A DNA stretch of 64,000 nucleotides from Flammeovirga sp. EKP202 (lineage in GTDB: Bacteria > Bacteroidota > Bacteroidia > Cytophagales > Flammeovirgaceae). The notes beneath the pieces were generated by a model. That model worked only from the letters and a program-made list of their open reading frames with translations. It did no database searches and was not told the origin of the DNA. Shown here piece by piece: positions 63,827-64,000 of this stretch. Position 1 is the first letter of the stretch, and each line of letters begins with the position of its first letter. The stretch lies in contig NZ_JACVVP010000018.1 in the NCBI RefSeq assembly GCF_014534745.1, positions 62,001 to 126,000 on the forward strand. Reading direction: 5' to 3'. Both the position numbers and the translations under genes were made by a program.

Positions 63827-64000
63827 CTACCACTTAACTAAAAATTCATCGTATGGTAGACCATCTTTTCTACCTTGAATTAAATGCGTATTAACCTCAA
63901 TATCAAAAGCTTCACCTAAACCTAAAATGAGACCATGAACAAAGTCTGTTAATCCTTCACGATGAGAAAAATATTTTAATTTCATCTCTTGTTCTCCAAT
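63827..64000 (-). CDS. H-NOX heme nitric-oxide sensor, C-terminal 57 residues (cut by window edge)
   Basis: Partial gene running off the right end. The visible reading frame ends with TAG at 63827-63829. It contains KLKYFSHREGLTDFVHGLIL and GLGEAFDIEVN, with YFSHR fitting the YxSxR motif that holds the heme propionates in H-NOX proteins, and ends DEFLVKW as the family's last strand does. H-NOX proteins bind NO (or O2) at ferrous heme and control a partner kinase or cyclase. The partner here is the HNOBA-containing kinase starting 3 bases downstream. The proximal His lies outside the window. Confidence 0.85.
   Translation of the reverse strand: MGEQEMKLKYFSHREGLTDFVHGLILGLGEAFDIEVNTHLIQGRKDGLPYDEFLVKW

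Overview
The window is about 64 kb of AT-rich chromosome from a marine, polysaccharide-degrading member of the Bacteroidota, most like a Cytophagales bacterium such as Flammeovirga (inferred from gene content, not from a database match). The evidence is a type IX secretion adhesin with its PorP/SprF partner, GH92, GH2 and GH127 glycosidases, an S1-type sulfatase, LytS/LytTR signalling, an Oar-like TonB receptor and weak Shine-Dalgarno sites. I saw no rRNA, tRNA, CRISPR array, transposase or phage gene.

Layout. 0-1.9 kb: two unknown small genes. 1.9-6.5 kb: two tandem GH92 alpha-mannosidase lipoproteins. 7.1-9.0 kb: proA-proB. 9.1-15.0 kb: a six-gene operon (TetR, outer-membrane barrel, ABC ATPase, two FtsX permeases, LolA-like carrier) that looks like an envelope lipid or lipoprotein trafficking or efflux system. 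It is interrupted by a BIME-like palindrome. 15.1-23.1 kb: PorP/SprF plus a 2286-residue repeat adhesin. 23.5-28.9 kb: nitrite ammonification (nrfHA) with fused cytochrome c maturation protein CcsBA. 29.3-34.6 kb: a thioredoxin-like protein, then a four-gene signalling operon: a periplasmic ~35-residue repeat protein, a LytS kinase, a LytS-like pseudokinase and a LytTR regulator. 34.7-48.8 kb: a carbohydrate cluster whose cytoplasmic genes spell out the 3,6-anhydrogalactose pathway (dehydrogenase, cycloisomerase, KDGal kinase, KDPGal aldolase) together with a RhaT-like permease, GH2 galactosidase, GH127 and an S1_7-like sulfatase. The best reading is carrageenan catabolism. 48.8-50.1 kb: non-coding DNA with a decayed tandem repeat. 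50.1-51.2 kb: three tandem copies of an unknown small secreted protein. 51.3-53.8 kb: papain-like lipoprotein, CHK-like kinase and inositol-phosphatase-like operon. 54.1-57.4 kb: Oar-like TonB-dependent receptor. 57.5-59.3 kb: small envelope proteins. 59.4-60.4 kb: an rpoA gene standing alone, away from ribosomal protein genes. 60.6-64.0 kb: a hybrid kinase with an HNOBA domain and four receiver domains, directly downstream of an H-NOX gene cut by the window edge, which makes a nitric-oxide sensing pair.

How it fits together. The carbohydrate cluster can take sulfated galactan oligosaccharides to pyruvate and glyceraldehyde-3-phosphate: sulfatase, GH127 and GH2 outside the inner membrane, permease across it, then four enzymes inside. 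The nrfHA/CcsBA block and the H-NOX/kinase pair both concern reactive nitrogen, although they are 32 kb apart. The least described pieces are the SSSYE-repeat/pseudokinase signalling operon, the triple small-protein array, the orphan rpoA and the four-receiver H-NOX kinase.
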